Assembly: GCA_027603945.1 (NCBI GenBank)
Contig: JADIIU010000126.1
Coordinates: forward strand, 1 to 36,357
Source of the DNA: Terramyces sp. JEL0728
Taxonomy: Eukaryota > Chytridiomycota > Chytridiomycetes > Rhizophydiales > Terramycetaceae
DNA length: 36,357 nt
Direction of reading: 5' to 3'
This document shows, in pieces, positions 22,372-30,404 of the stretch. Made by a program: the position numbers and the translations under genes. Within the stretch, counting starts at the first letter, position 1; every line of letters begins with the position of its first letter. Under the pieces are notes generated by a model. The model was not told the DNA's origin and did no database searches. It was given only the letters and a program-made list of their open reading frames with translations.

Positions 22372-22809
22372 TCACATTGAAAAATGACGTGAATGGAATG
22401 ACTGATAAAGCAGCGGGACAATAGCGCCGTATCAAGATACAATTTATTAGACTCGCTCTTTCATGCACTGATTTCAGACTGGTAGGGTTGAAGACAGAGC
22501 ATATAACAAAGGTGTATTAAGCGAAAAATTATCCTCTGTCCTACCAAAATTCTGGATACACATCGGCACATTTCATGAGAAACAGTTGCCTAATTAAACA
22601 AAGCTAATTTTTGAATATCAGGTGCCAAACAGCTGTCCCATACCAAATTGCCATTTCCATTTCCGCAGAATCAGGATGTAAGAGCACAATGGGAACCATC
22701 CCAAAGCACCGGACAATCTCAAAGTGTTAAACTGGATACTAGCATTACTGCGCAATTATAGAAAAAGTTAAATTTATTCAAATGAAGTTTGCCGTGTGTT
22801 GGTGTGCAT
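22372..22809. other. 438-nt gap between the 7-TM paralogues with coding-like fragments
   Basis: The longest gap without a firm gene. On the + strand, frames ending at 22761 read like protein (QLSHTKLPFPFPQNQDVRAQ and then WEPSQSTGQSQS); upstream, around 22532-22610, another fragment reads NYPLSYQNSGYTSAHFMRN. Short GT-AG pieces of intron size exist (22431-22452, for example), but I could not join everything into one frame without a stop or an outsized intron. It may be a small gene with introns I could not place, or a decayed one. Nothing else recognised. Confidence 0.3.
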
Positions 22810-23763
22810 TCAAAGTACCTGTGATTTCCTATCACTCAAAATTGACTGACTATTTGGAGTGTTTGGAGACGCAATATGTATACTATCCCGTTCTCTGCTG
22901 GTTTTAATCGGGGTTGGTTGAATAGGAGTCGCAGCTACTTTCCTATCCTTGATGGATGCTGTGCGCAACAGCTTTTCACGTTTAGCAGAGTGTCGGAAAA
23001 CACTGTCCCTCTGGCTCAGCTGTGGCAGGCTGGACACTTCTCTGCTGATAGGAAACCCAAATTCCTGACTGTATGTTTTCTTCAAATTTAAAATTCTGGC
23101 TATAGTTTTGTTGATAAGTATCAGCAGTATAATATCCAAAGTCCAAAAGAAATATATCAGCGCATATCCAATTCTAGGTTGAAGTACCATCCAAAAACTA
23201 GCGATTGCGAGTAGAAATCCATTCAGTATGTATATCCTCATTTTCATTAATTTGTACACGAATTTGTCAGGAAAGTTCCTCTTCAAGGCCAACCCAACTG
23301 TAGTATGAGCGTATAGATTGATTGCAGCTACAATGCAGTTTGATACTGCATACAGAATCAAAAAAATGTCGTCATCTACAATTCTATTGGTCTGCAGAAT
23401 GGCTAGCACAGGTATTGCAAAGTAGACTATGGCCAATGTAGCCAAAAATTTTACAAAAATCCAGCTGTCTCTTTGCACGTCAAAAACCTTGATAGAGTAG
23501 TAATATACGATGGCAAGACCTGCTGTTGCAAGATAGTTTCCAAGAAATCCAACAAGGTATAGCGCAGAGTTGAATATACGGCGATCGGCAAAATAATTCA
23601 GTGCCATTATGTACTGTGCCAGGCAAAATTGAAATGATCCATAGAGTGCGACTAATAAAATTGCTGGTAATATTTTCTTGCTGAACAACTTTTCGTAGTC
23701 GACCAAACCAAAAGATATTCCAATATTCAGAAAGCAAAGCGGATACAGAAAATTTAACGACAT
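22810..23763 (-). CDS. Seven-transmembrane protein, tandem paralogue 2
   Basis: An intronless 317-residue membrane protein and the better-preserved sister of the gene at 21562-22371. The N-terminal FLNIGISFGLVDYEKLF, about seven hydrophobic helices (such as ILPAILLVALYGSFQF, IFVKFLATLAIVYFAIPV and IYILNGFLLAIASFWMVL) and FFWTLDIILLILINKTIA are followed by a longer polar tail (FPISREVSSLPQLSQRDSVF and then basic/Ser/Pro-rich sequence). The tail has several Arg-x-x-Ser sites and looks cytosolic. Family and ligand are unknown. Lack of introns in all copies of this family, in a genome full of them, suggests a separate origin or recent spread. Confidence 0.8.
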   Translation of the reverse strand: MSLNFLYPLCFLNIGISFGLVDYEKLFSKKILPAILLVALYGSFQFCLAQYIMALNYFADRRIFNSALYLVGFLGNYLATAGLAIVYYYSIKVFDVQRDSWIFVKFLATLAIVYFAIPVLAILQTNRIVDDDIFLILYAVSNCIVAAINLYAHTTVGLALKRNFPDKFVYKLMKMRIYILNGFLLAIASFWMVLQPRIGYALIYFFWTLDIILLILINKTIARILNLKKTYSQEFGFPISREVSSLPQLSQRDSVFRHSAKREKLLRTASIKDRKVAATPIQPTPIKTSRERDSIHIASPNTPNSQSILSDRKSQVL

Positions 23764-23950
23764 AATCTGGCTAAAATCGCGGACATTTTCGACAATGCAT
23801 GTTTGATTTTGATATTACATCAGCGTCAGTAATTTTATTGGTTGAATATCTGACAAATAGGTCCTGATTTCAATAATAACAGAGATTTTTGCATATTAGT
23901 AAGCATAAACGGCTTTGGACTGAAATTGATGTCTCGATCGTGAATGAGGA

Positions 23951-24227
23951 TCAGTTGAAGTTTGCGTTTTCTTTCAGAGCCTGTTGAATTGTTTCATCAG
24001 TTGGATTCTCTCCTTGAGTGTGAATTGCAGACGCTTCTCTGCTCAAGGGAAAGTCCAACCCTTCAAGATAATTACTTTGAATATTACCTTGTTGATCATA
24101 TCAGTCTGGACAAGGCAAAATTAAAGTGAAGCAAGTAATAAATATTTCTTGTCCATTCGTTCTCGTGATTAATCAACCCTTCGTAAAGCAAGAGGGTATA
24201 GAATATCCAAACTGCAACTTTGTCCAA
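23951..24227 (-). pseudogene. Decayed third copy of the 7-TM family
   Basis: Two fragments in different frames resemble the two intact neighbours. The 5' part reads VWIFYTLLLYEGLINHENEW, matching the FLNIG-GLIDYEK N-terminal region. The 3' part reads SNYLEGLDFPLSREASAIHT, matching FGFPISREVSS in the tail of paralogue 2, and continues to a stop at 23951. The six middle helices are missing, the halves are out of frame, a TGA closes the first, and no start ATG is present. It therefore looks like an internally deleted remnant of a third tandem copy. The short alignments leave some doubt. Confidence 0.6.
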
Positions 24228-24311
24228 ATTGAATAATTCTAATAGCTAATCTCCGAATATTATATTACATCACTATCGGGCTTTTTTAGCGTGTGTTTTC
24301 CTTTTCATCAA

Positions 24312-24881
24312 ATGTCTGTACTGTTGATTATCCATACACAAAAAGGGATAATGAATCCCACATTCGCAAAAACAGAAATACTGAACCGGATATCCAATTT
24401 TGCTTCTGATGCGAGGAAACAAGGATTGCCAGTGATATTCTTGCGGGAAGAAGAGTCAGCGCCAGGAGCGCAGTTTGCTAAAAATACTTATAGTTGGGAA
24501 TTCGCGAATGAATTAATGCCAGAGGCAGATGATATCATCATTGGCGGGGAAGCTTACGACACATTTCATGAAACTGAATTACTAGGGTACTTGATAAAGG
24601 TCGGCTGCAAGCATATTTATGTTTGTGGAGCATTATCGGAATTCTGCATCGAATCGTCCATCAGAAGAGCTCCTACCTTGGGGTTTGACGTTACCCTTGT
24701 TGGCGACTGCCACACAACGGAAGATAACGGAGTACTGTCGCCGGAAATGACAATCAAATATGTCAACCATGTCAATAATGGCTACTGCGTAGTTACCAGA
24801 GGAATGGAATATAAAATTGTAGTGCAAAACGCATCCGAGATTGTGCTAATGCCTCCAGCGCCAAAGCTACCGCTACAATAA
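24312..24881 (+). CDS. Isochorismatase-like cysteine hydrolase fold, catalytic residues altered
   Basis: A 189-residue intronless protein with the isochorismatase/nicotinamidase fold. It has the N-terminal strand SVLLIIHTQKG, GLPVIFLREEE, a long middle helix, and the nucleophile region VCGALSEFCIESSIRRA, then FDVTLVGDCHTT. The Cys nucleophile is present. The first catalytic residue, the Asp of the usual LLIIDxQ, is His here (codon CAT). The catalytic Lys of the usual VIxK is replaced by Gly in DIIIGGEAYDTF. A three-residue catalytic triad is thus reduced to one. It may be a pseudoenzyme or may use a changed chemistry. An upstream GTG would add seven residues, but the ATG fits the family start. 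Confidence 0.87.
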   Translation: MSVLLIIHTQKGIMNPTFAKTEILNRISNFASDARKQGLPVIFLREEESAPGAQFAKNTYSWEFANELMPEADDIIIGGEAYDTFHETELLGYLIKVGCKHIYVCGALSEFCIESSIRRAPTLGFDVTLVGDCHTTEDNGVLSPEMTIKYVNHVNNGYCVVTRGMEYKIVVQNASEIVLMPPAPKLPLQ

Positions 24882-25025
24882 TTAAATAATAAACTATATT
24901 CACTTGCATCTATCTGCTTTGGTTGTACGACTATTATTGTTTTCCCGCTTCTTCTTTTGTACACTGGCACGTGATCATCTTCCCATTTCAAAAAGTGGTT
25001 AGGAAATTCTTTGCACCTCTTAGAC

Positions 25026-26407
25026 ATGTCTATCGGATTACTGATACTATACGTACTCTCCGTACTAGTTACTGGATTGTTAGCGCTTACCTCCCTCGCA
25101 CACACAAAGATATTCCATTCACTTAAAAATGCACAACAGCTTGCGATAATTTCCTCAATAGTAACCGAGTATTCTGTCTACATCCTCTCCAGCAAACTAA
25201 TGATGTTATACGAAATGGACTCGTCGTACTTTGATTCCACAATAATGACTATTATTTACAGACTCGATATCGTTATTACCCTCAGTTTCTGGGCGTTTTT
25301 CCTCCAATCAGTATTTTCTCGCCATCCTATTTATGAACAGACAAAATTCATGAGGAACGAAACCTCCACCATCCCACCTTCTATTTTTACGTAAGATTTT
25401 GCTAATGCAGCGTATCTTTTTGGTTTAGATTCAACAATCCGTTCTGGGATGCCAGAAATATCTTGTTCCAGGATAATATTCTTTATGCCACTGAACAAGA
25501 GGTATTGGAAGCCTCCAAGAACAGCCCAAGAGCGAAAACTCAGTTATCTTTGGATATCCACCAGCACCCTTCATTCCCAAGAAACAGACCAGTTGTGGTA
25601 CTTTTGCTTTCATAGTAGATTTACATTCACGGAGGAAATTGGAAAGAAGGATCCAAAGAAGAAAGACCTCCTCTCGTTTCTTATTTGACTTTGAAAAAGT
25701 ATGTTCTCGTCTCAATCAATCACCGCTTGGCTCCGTTTGTTGACATCAATGAACAGCTAATTGATGTCAAGAGAGCCATTAGATGGACCAGACAGAATAT
25801 TCATAAATTTGGCGGAGATCCTTCGTTCATTGCTATTTGTGGTGGTTCTAGTGGTGCCCATTTAGCTACTATGGCTGCATTTACCCAAAATGAAAAACGC
25901 TACCAACCAGGATTTGAAGATGTAGATACCTCTATACAAGCCGTGGTTTCCCTTGGGGGCTACTTTGATGTAACCCACAGCTGGGGATACAAATTTGAAT
26001 CGTCTTTCAGAAAATCTGTTGCCAAGTCAGAAGATATGGAAGTATCCCGCAGATTTTCTCCAACTTGGATCTTGAAAGAAGCTGAAGCAAACAAAACAAG
26101 AGTTGCTGCGACCGAAGAAGATAAACTTGGCCCGGTTTTCCCACCAATGATGATTATTCAGTAAGCATATATTCATATTAGTGGCAAAAATGATTCTCTG
26201 GCCCCAATCAAACATGTTCGCGATTTCAAGAAAGAGTTCTCTATCGCTGCCAAGAAAGGCTCCCACATTACGTATATTGAACTGCCTTGTGCGAATCACT
26301 ATTTTTACAGATGGTCTTCACCTAGATCTCACACGCTAGCCTATGGCATAGAGCCTTTCATCAGATCCTTTTATGAAAAGCATCTCGAAGCAGTCAAATC
26401 CCAATAA
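25026..26407 (+). CDS. Membrane-anchored alpha/beta hydrolase (HSL/esterase type)
   Basis: A 439-residue protein with hydrophobic segments in the first 100 residues (IGLLILYVLSVLVTGLLAL, a middle one, and IVITLSFWAFFLQSVF) and a C-terminal hydrolase. The catalytic domain shows the oxyanion motif YIHGGNW (about 187), NHRLAP, the nucleophile GGSSGAH (about 260; G-x-S-x-G), Asp in HGKNDS (about 369) and His in CANHYF (about 404). That completes a Ser-Asp-His triad. Introns are 25391-25410 (20), 25598-25618 (21) and 26161-26181 (21). The second ends TAGTAG; only the second AG avoids a stop codon. It resembles membrane-bound carboxylesterases and steryl-acetyl hydrolases; the substrate is not known. 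Confidence 0.88.
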
Positions 26408-26436
26408 ACCTCATGCTTGCCAATAAAATAATTTTA

Positions 26437-27333
26437 TTATAAAACATCTCTCTTTTTTGCTGTTCTTTGGTACGGACGATATACCCATTCTGTATCTGCT
26501 TCAGTTATATCCACTGTTCCAAGTTTAATCTGATATGCTAAAATTAATAATGCTTACCTTGCATTTCAAATCTAGGCCCAACTTCCACTAATTGCACTTC
26601 GTTTTCCAACTTGTAATACACATGATGCCTGAATGAAATGAAATCTGAGGAATTGGCGAATGTCATCACTCTCTTTGAATCTTCCTTTGGAACAGGAAAC
26701 AAGTATTTCAAGATGTTCTTCACCTACATTAAAATAATTTACCCTACTGCCAAGTTTAGAAGAGAACTTGTCAAATATCAAATGTGGATATTGCTCCGAC
26801 ACAGTACCTCTATCCGGAATATCATGGCGAAGTACTACATTATGGAGCGTAAAGTGTATAGTAGGTCCGTGTGGAAAATGTGATATAACCATTCCATCAG
26901 GCTGCCCTCTGTGTTCATGCAAAATAATCAAGTCAGTAGCATCGCTCTTTCTACAAGCTTCGACAATATCCCCAATTACGTAGTTGCCTCTATTCATTCT
27001 TTGTGAATTTGGGAACATTAGTTTCATTTCTTTTGCAAACTGTGTCAACCTTGAGCTTGGATCGCGGGAAGTTGTAATTAGCACTTTTGGGTCGACTTCC
27101 CCGGCTCTCGAGTATTCATCGTCTATATGGGTTTCTGGCTCTTGTTGCGCTTCGTCATAAATTAAATCTTTCTTTAGCTGCTGTGCTTCCTTTCTCAATT
27201 CGTTTGGTATTGTCTTTCCATCCTGTAAAGCTTGCTTGATGGCTTGCTTCTTTTCATATATTTGTCTGTCCTTTGATTCTAAAGCTTTGCGGTAAAGGTA
27301 TTCTCGCCTTTCTCTGGTTTGTCTTTTGTTCAT
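26437..27333 (-). CDS. IMP4: U3 snoRNP protein IMP4 (Brix domain)
   Basis: Component of the Mpp10-Imp3-Imp4 subcomplex of the SSU processome, which aids U3 snoRNA pairing with pre-rRNA in the nucleolus. The spliced protein is 285 residues, the usual length. A basic helical N-terminus ([20 protein letters not shown]) leads into the Brix domain: [120 protein letters not shown] and [17 protein letters not shown]. Introns are 26724-26742 (19) and 26538-26557 (20). The gap to the convergent hydrolase stop is 29 nt. Confidence 0.96.
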
Positions 27334-27364
27334 TTTGAAAAAAAGAAAAAAAATTCAAAATCAA
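27334..27364. promoter_or_regulatory. 31-nt divergent upstream region of IMP4 and mS34
   Basis: Two start codons point away from each other with 31 A-rich bases (+ strand) between them. Both start sites fit their protein families. No TATA-like or other motif stands out. Confidence 0.4.
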
Positions 27365-27705
27365 ATGGCAACTGTGATTAAACAGCTGTGGGGAATTCAC
27401 CCACCATTTCTCAAGCTAAGAACAAAGAAATCTTTGTCGCAGTTAATCCGCCATTTGCCAAAACAAGGGGTCGGATACAAAGTTCAGCCAACGGAATGGT
27501 TCAAGAAAGGAAAGGATGCCTACTATCAAATTACAAAATACGAGGTGCATATTGTTAACCGCAGGGTACAAATATTTACGGAATCAAAGTAAGAAACGGG
27601 CTACAAGAAGGCAACGAAGGGATTCTGCAAGAGAAATTCAATAACTGGGCATTCTACTCGACCAGAGAATTTATTGAAACACTAAAGACGAAATTAAGCA
27701 AATAA
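27365..27705 (+). CDS. MRPS34: Mitochondrial small ribosomal subunit protein mS34 (MRPS34-like)
   Basis: A 106-residue protein resembling mS34. The conserved core is SLSQLIRHLPKQGVGYKVQP, then TEWF and a YYQITKYEG strand (compare LPxFGxGRxVxRxxW with YxRITxV in animal MRPS34), followed by YGIKVRNGLQEG, the equivalent of the WGxLxxxG segment. The intron at 27545-27564 (20 nt) is required: without it the frame ends early and the GIKV block is lost. The protein is shorter than animal mS34. Assignment rests on a short region and is good but not certain. Confidence 0.75.
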
Positions 27706-27735
27706 ATATAATCTTTAAAATTTAGAGTGGAACTC

Positions 27736-27794
27736 CCTTGCGAGTCGGATTGCCAAGCACCGCGAGCCAGTTTGGTTTCGTGCAGACTCCAAGG
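27736..27794 (+). ncRNA. Possible structured RNA in the 181-nt gap 27706-27886
   Basis: The gap between mS34 and the next gene is more GC-rich than other gaps and can fold. CCTTG (27736-27740) and GAGTC (27742-27746) can pair with CAAGG (27790-27794) and GACTC (27785-27789). An inner stem GCAC (27757-27760) with GTGC (27780-27783) follows. A second weaker hairpin is possible around 27803-27841. I could not match it to tRNA, U1-U6, 5S, SRP or a clear C/D or H/ACA snoRNA. The + strand also has a start-less open frame here, so a missed exon is an alternative. Confidence 0.3.
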
Positions 27795-27886
27795 CAATTA
27801 CAGCCCGTTGGTGATCGGTAGGTTTCGTTATTGCACAATGGCTATATAATTTCACTGAGGAAAACCGTGCACTAAATCAACCATAA

Positions 27887-28492
27887 ATGACAATCAGCTT
27901 GACAAATTCTTTACAAATGTTCAGTTGCTTGCGGTTTTTCAATAAGCTACAGCTGATCCAAGCTCCAACCAGCGATGAAGATGCTCTATCCTCACAACAA
28001 CTTGAACACGACATGAAAATTAGCCAAATGCAGGTGCAAATTAGACTGCAAGAGCAGAATTTTGATTTGTTAAACAAGGAAAACTTGGAACAGCAAGACA
28101 CTATAGATCGCCTTCAAAAACAAGCTGATCTCTACAAGTATTCCCGAGACGCAGCTAGACTCCATGCTAGAAACCAAGAAAAAGAAATTCAAAAGTTAAA
28201 CTCTCTTGTCAGCGAATTCAAACAAGAATATAACGCTACTGGCCAGGTATTCCAGGAGCTTCAGCGTCAAATTTTTGAACTTCAAACAAAGTTGTCGCTC
28301 AACAAGAATTTGAAGGTTGTTGAGAAGGGAGACTCAATTGCCGTGTATACCAAGGAAGGAGTTCGAATGGTTCCTATCAAGATTCAATCTCCGGTAACTA
28401 ACCGCTGGATTGAATTCAATGGTCAACGGTACAAGAAATTACAAAAGGATGGTATCGTCGACAAGTATGGAAATCCAAGAAATCAAGTTTGA
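27887..28492 (+). CDS. Coiled-coil protein of unknown function (201 aa)
   Basis: I do not recognise this protein. After about 30 residues with a short hydrophobic patch (MFSCLRFFNKLQLI), a long heptad-type coiled coil spans about residues 35-150 (KISQMQVQIRLQEQNFDLLN, LEQQDTIDRLQKQADLY and QELQRQIFELQTKL). A small C-terminal part with beta character follows: VEKGDSIAVYTKEGVRMVPI, RWIEFNGQRYKKLQKDG and KYGNPRNQ. No intron is needed. It lies 37 nt before ALG9 on the same strand. The C-terminal part may be the conserved portion and would be the best search query. Confidence 0.7.
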   Translation: MTISLTNSLQMFSCLRFFNKLQLIQAPTSDEDALSSQQLEHDMKISQMQVQIRLQEQNFDLLNKENLEQQDTIDRLQKQADLYKYSRDAARLHARNQEKEIQKLNSLVSEFKQEYNATGQVFQELQRQIFELQTKLSLNKNLKVVEKGDSIAVYTKEGVRMVPIKIQSPVTNRWIEFNGQRYKKLQKDGIVDKYGNPRNQV

Positions 28493-28529
28493 ATAAAGTT
28501 GCGTTTTGTTTTCATTTTTCCTAATCACC

Positions 28530-30394
28530 ATGTTTAGTCTGACTTTGGTTTCGCTGATTATTACACGGTTAATAGCAGCGATATACTCGAATATGCAAGG
28601 TATATGACTATTAAATAGACTGCGATGAAGTTTTTAATTACTGGGAAGCGCTGCACTACAAGATTTATGGATATGGGTTAGAGACTTGGGAATACGCTCC
28701 ACAATACTCTCTCCGTTCATGGGCATACATTTCACTATACGGCTTATTAAACCAAGTTGCCGAGTTGATTACCCACAACAAGATTTTGGTATTTTATGGA
28801 ATTAGAATTTTGCTTGGATTAATCTGTGCAGTGATTGAATACAAATTCTCGCATTCAATAGGAGTTCATTTACATCCTAGAGTCGGGAAGCTTGTCAAAG
28901 TATTTTTGGTTATCAGTCCTGGAATGTATATATCTTCAACTGCGTTTTTGCCGTCCACTTTTGCAATGTATTTCATGACCATGGCTTACGGGATTATGTT
29001 TAGGCCAAAAAGTACTTTGAATATCTGGCTGTACATCTTCTGCACCACTGTCTCGGGGCTTTGGGGGTAAATTTCATTAATGCAGATGGCCGTTCAGCTT
29101 GGCATTGGCAGCGGTGTACATCATCCATCACTTTTTAGTTGGTGGTTTCTTTAGATACCTGTTTACTATGATTACCGGCACGTTTATCTCGCTATTTGTT
29201 TGTGTGGTAATTATATTTAATTTAGATGCCTTTGTTGTTGGTAGACTCTGAATATTACAAGAAATTCACTTTTGCGCCTTGGAACTTGTTAAAATACAAC
29301 GTATTCGAAAGCGATCGTGGGCCAGACTTGTATGGTATAGAGCCATGGTTTTTTTATCTGTCCAATGGAATTCTCAATTTCAACATTGTATTTATAGCAG
29401 CACTAGCAAGCCTACCGATAATCGTAACATTCATTAACTGCAGGTAGTTAGCAAATTCACTGAAATGAAACTTACTTTTCAGAGTTGGACTGAAGTTGTA
29501 ACATATCAGTTGCCATTCTATGCGTGGTTGGCTATTTTCAGCTTGCAGCCACACAAAGAAGAGAGATTTATGTATGTGGTATTTCCAATGATTTGCTTCA
29601 ACGCGGCTGTTGGTTTACACGCATTCCTGAATATTCTGCAGACAGTTATGCTTTATTTTGAAAAGATACGGGTAATCTTGAAATAACGCAGCAATTCACG
29701 TTCGGCACAATCTCAGTACTCAAGAATCTTTTTATATTTGTATTTACATTTATTTCAATTACTAGAATATTTGCGCAGCATCAGTTTTACAGTGCTCCTA
29801 TGAATGTATATGCTCATCTGGAATCCGCGCGGCCTCCTTTAGTTACCCTGGATGAATGGACAAAAGCAAACCAAACTTCCCAGCCATTTTATTCGAAAAG
29901 GGAATTGAATGTATGTGTTGGAAAAGAGTGGTATCGATTTCCATCCCATTACTTTATTCCGTATGGGATGAAACTACAGTTTATACGTAACCATTTCAAT
30001 GGATTGATTCCTGGATATTTCAAGCATGATAAGGTGGACTTGAGTGAAATGGAGAATATACAAATGTATGCTGAGCAAATGAAAAAATCATCTCGCTATT
30101 ATCATCATATACCCACAACAGTCAATGATTTGAACAAACCGGAACCAAGTTTATACGTATTTGGAGCTAATTTAGGCTGATATCTCGCAGTGCGATTATC
30201 TCGTAGACACTATTTCCGCCGATACCACTAATGAAGATCCAATTGAGCCATTTTACGGAAATAGAGTGGAGTGGAGCAAAGTGTTTTGCCAGCCTTTCTT
30301 AGATGCAAGCAAGACCAAATTCCCTGCTAGGGCATTTTACTTTGGAGGGGAAAAGGTCTGGTTAGATTATTGTCTGTATGTAAAAAATAGATAA
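28530..30394 (+). CDS. ALG9: Alpha-1,2-mannosyltransferase ALG9
   Basis: ER membrane mannosyltransferase that adds alpha-1,2-mannose from dolichol-P-mannose to the lumenal lipid-linked N-glycan precursor. Seven exons give 582 residues. The GT22 hallmark CDEVFNYWEALHY is near residue 25, followed by GLETWEYAPQYSLRSWAY, SSTAFLPSTFAMY, GWPFSLALAAVY, VDSEYYKKFTFAPWN, GPDLYGIEPWFFYLSNG, QPHKEERFMYVVFP, a lumenal VCVGKEWYRFPSHYFIP and CQPFLDASKT. Several hydrophobic helices lie between. Introns are 28600-28618, 29067-29085, 29207-29225 (19 each), 29424-29443, 29672-29691 (20 each) and 30157-30175 (19). Its stop is 10 nt from the convergent coiled-coil gene. Confidence 0.95.
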
Positions 30395-30404
30395 TACAAC
30401 AAGT

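Noticed and set aside
27736..27850. tRNA, H/ACA or C/D snoRNA in the gap after mS34
   Set aside because: No cloverleaf, A/B boxes, ANANNA hinge, ACA tail or paired C and D boxes could be found, so only a generic structured-RNA note is kept.
29424..29483. A longer ALG9 intron ending at the AG before AGTTGGACTG
   Set aside because: The 20-nt intron 29424-29443 keeps a plausible continuous loop (VVSKFTEMKLTFQSW) and matches the usual length.
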